Source: Actinomycetota bacterium (lineage in GTDB: Bacteria; Actinomycetota; Actinomycetes; Actinomycetales; Cellulomonadaceae). Taken from it: 14,137 nt of DNA. The notes under the pieces are model-generated. The model saw nothing but the letters and a program-made list of their open reading frames with translations. It had not been told where the DNA came from and made no database searches. Both the position numbers and the translations under genes were made by a program. This document shows, one piece after another, positions 13,648 through 14,137 of the stretch. The stretch lies in the NCBI GenBank assembly GCA_018898235.1, contig JAHIJU010000176.1:1-14137 (forward strand), in the 5' to 3' direction. How positions within the stretch are numbered: the first letter of the stretch is position 1; each line of letters starts with the position of its first letter.

Positions 13648-14042
13648 AGTTCGAGGCGAAGCTCTTCCTGTACGGCGTGCTCTTCTTCGTGCCCGTCGGG
13701 CTCATCTACGGCGTCTGGAGCCACGGTGAGGCCGTCGGCACGGCCGGGATCCCGATGGTCGGCGGCCTGGTGCTCATGGTCGGCGGCTATCTCGCGATGG
13801 TCTCCCGGCGCATCGACGAGCGTCCGGAGGACGATCCGGAGGGCGAGATCTCGCAGGGCGCGGGGGAGCAGGGTGTGTTCAGCCCGTGGAGCTGGTGGCC
13901 GTTCGTGTGCGCCCTCGGCGCCTCGATCGCCTTCCTGGCCCTCGCGATCGGGTGGTGGATCCTCGTCATCGGGGTGCCGTTGGCCGTGATCGGCATGGTC
14001 GGCTGGGTCTTCGAGTTCTCCCGCGGGCAGCACGCCCACTAG
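13644..14042 (+). CDS. ctaF: Cytochrome c oxidase subunit IV, actinobacterial type
   Basis: 132 residues, the fourth subunit of actinobacterial aa3 oxidase, in the bc1-aa3 supercomplex. It starts KFEAKLFLYGVLFFVPVGLIYGVWS, the family's usual beginning. Four membrane helices are at about 7-24, 31-50, 88-104 and 106-124, with an acidic loop (RIDERPEDDPEGEISQ) between the second and third. GTG 13644 overlaps the ctaD stop (GTGA) and has AGGAGG seven bases upstream. The stop codon TAG lies inside CTAG at 14039-14042, which is also the apparent target site of the IS element that follows, so the reading frame ends intact. Related genomes usually carry the ctaE-qcrCAB genes not far downstream; they are not in view. 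Confidence 0.93.
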   Translation: MKFEAKLFLYGVLFFVPVGLIYGVWSHGEAVGTAGIPMVGGLVLMVGGYLAMVSRRIDERPEDDPEGEISQGAGEQGVFSPWSWWPFVCALGASIAFLALAIGWWILVIGVPLAVIGMVGWVFEFSRGQHAH

Positions 14043-14043
14043 C
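14038..14043. mobile_element. Target-site sequence ACTAGC next to the IS end
   Basis: ACTAGC fits NCTAGN, the six-base site at which IS481 of Bordetella is known to insert and which it duplicates. It is immediately followed by TGT, the usual first bases of IS481-family ends. The matching copy would lie beyond the right edge of the window. Confidence 0.6.
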
Positions 14044-14137
14044 TGTACTGCCCAGGCAGGTTGGTCAATCTGGTGATGGGTGGGACCTTGCCGATGGCGG
14101 TGTGGGGCCGGTGGTGGTTGTAGTGGTGGAGCCATCC
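14039..14137 (-). CDS. IS481-family transposase, C-terminal 32 residues (runs off right edge)
   Basis: Reading leftward from 14137 the frame gives WLHHYNHHRPHTAIGKVPPI and then TRLTNLPGQYS before TAG at 14041-14039. WLxxYNxxRPHxAL/I followed by PPI and TNLxGQYS is the familiar C-terminal end of DDE transposases of the IS481 group (rve integrase core). The catalytic residues lie outside the window. The stop codon is made of bases of the presumed target sequence, just outside the element's TGT end. A longer overlapping minus-strand frame across 13317-14135 is a different frame without family similarity. Confidence 0.85.
   Translation of the reverse strand, partial: GWLHHYNHHRPHTAIGKVPPITRLTNLPGQYS
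14044..14137 (-). mobile_element. IS481-family insertion sequence, right end (transposase 3' side), partial
   Basis: The element appears to start at TGTACTGCCCAGGCAGG, right after the CTAG-containing site. Inside the presumed terminal repeat is a small inverted repeat, CTGCC-CA-GGCAG (14048-14059). It carries the transposase 3' end convergent to ctaF. The other end, and so the full terminal inverted repeat, is out of view. Confidence 0.7.

Noticed and set aside
13317..14135. Minus-strand open frame spanning the ctaD end, ctaF and the IS end
   Set aside because: The transposase residues appear only in another minus-strand frame (stop at 14039). This frame is a shadow of ctaD and ctaF.
1..14137. 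Defence system, CRISPR array, prophage, biosynthetic cluster, tRNA or rRNA
   Set aside because: I looked on both strands and saw no repeat-spacer array, no cloverleaf or rRNA sequence and no family member of such systems. All main genes are metabolic or respiratory.

Overview
This is high-GC chromosomal DNA from an actinomycete. The actinobacterial aa3-type oxidase set (lipoprotein CtaC, CtaD, and the actinobacterial subunit IV CtaF), an actinobacterial-type ErpA, a DUF3043 protein, many GTG starts and many start codons that sit right after a -10 box all point this way. The gene content looks most like the Cellulomonas/Actinotalea group of Micrococcales. That genus-level placement is recollection, not something computed here.

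Left part (1-3839, minus strand). etfB and etfA encode the two halves of an electron-transfer flavoprotein. A 4-base stop/start overlap couples etfA to the 5' part of a cytochrome b/b6-type membrane protein that runs off the left edge. Upstream of etfB are a perfect 12-bp palindrome lying on a -10 box and a second, DosR/DevR-like inverted repeat. pepA (M17 leucyl aminopeptidase) precedes them on the same strand.

Middle part (3840-9239). A compact two-sided promoter fires pepA leftward and a small membrane-protein pair rightward. The pair is followed by pyrD (class 2 dihydroorotate dehydrogenase) and a 70-residue protein coupled to it. A DUF3043 membrane protein and an M20 metallopeptidase diverge from back-to-back -10 boxes. 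Then come, on the minus strand, a hotdog-fold acyl-CoA thioesterase and a DJ-1/PfpI protein. Most transcription units here appear leaderless, with a TANNNT box ending 6-8 bases before a GTG start.

Right part (9240-14137, plus strand). A diverged glycerate-kinase-like gene is followed by erpA (Fe-S cluster insertion), a strong hairpin terminator, and the ctaC-ctaD-ctaF cytochrome c oxidase operon, whose genes overlap by 4 bases each. The operon leader carries a second copy of the inverted repeat seen upstream of etfBA. Directly after ctaF an IS481-family element begins. Its transposase runs convergently, and its stop codon appears to come from the CTAG target sequence that also holds the ctaF stop codon.

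The common theme is aerobic energy metabolism: ETF, a quinone-linked dehydrogenase, Fe-S assembly and the terminal oxidase, mixed with housekeeping hydrolases. I see no tRNA, rRNA, CRISPR, phage or defence genes, and no gene-free stretch longer than about 230 bases.
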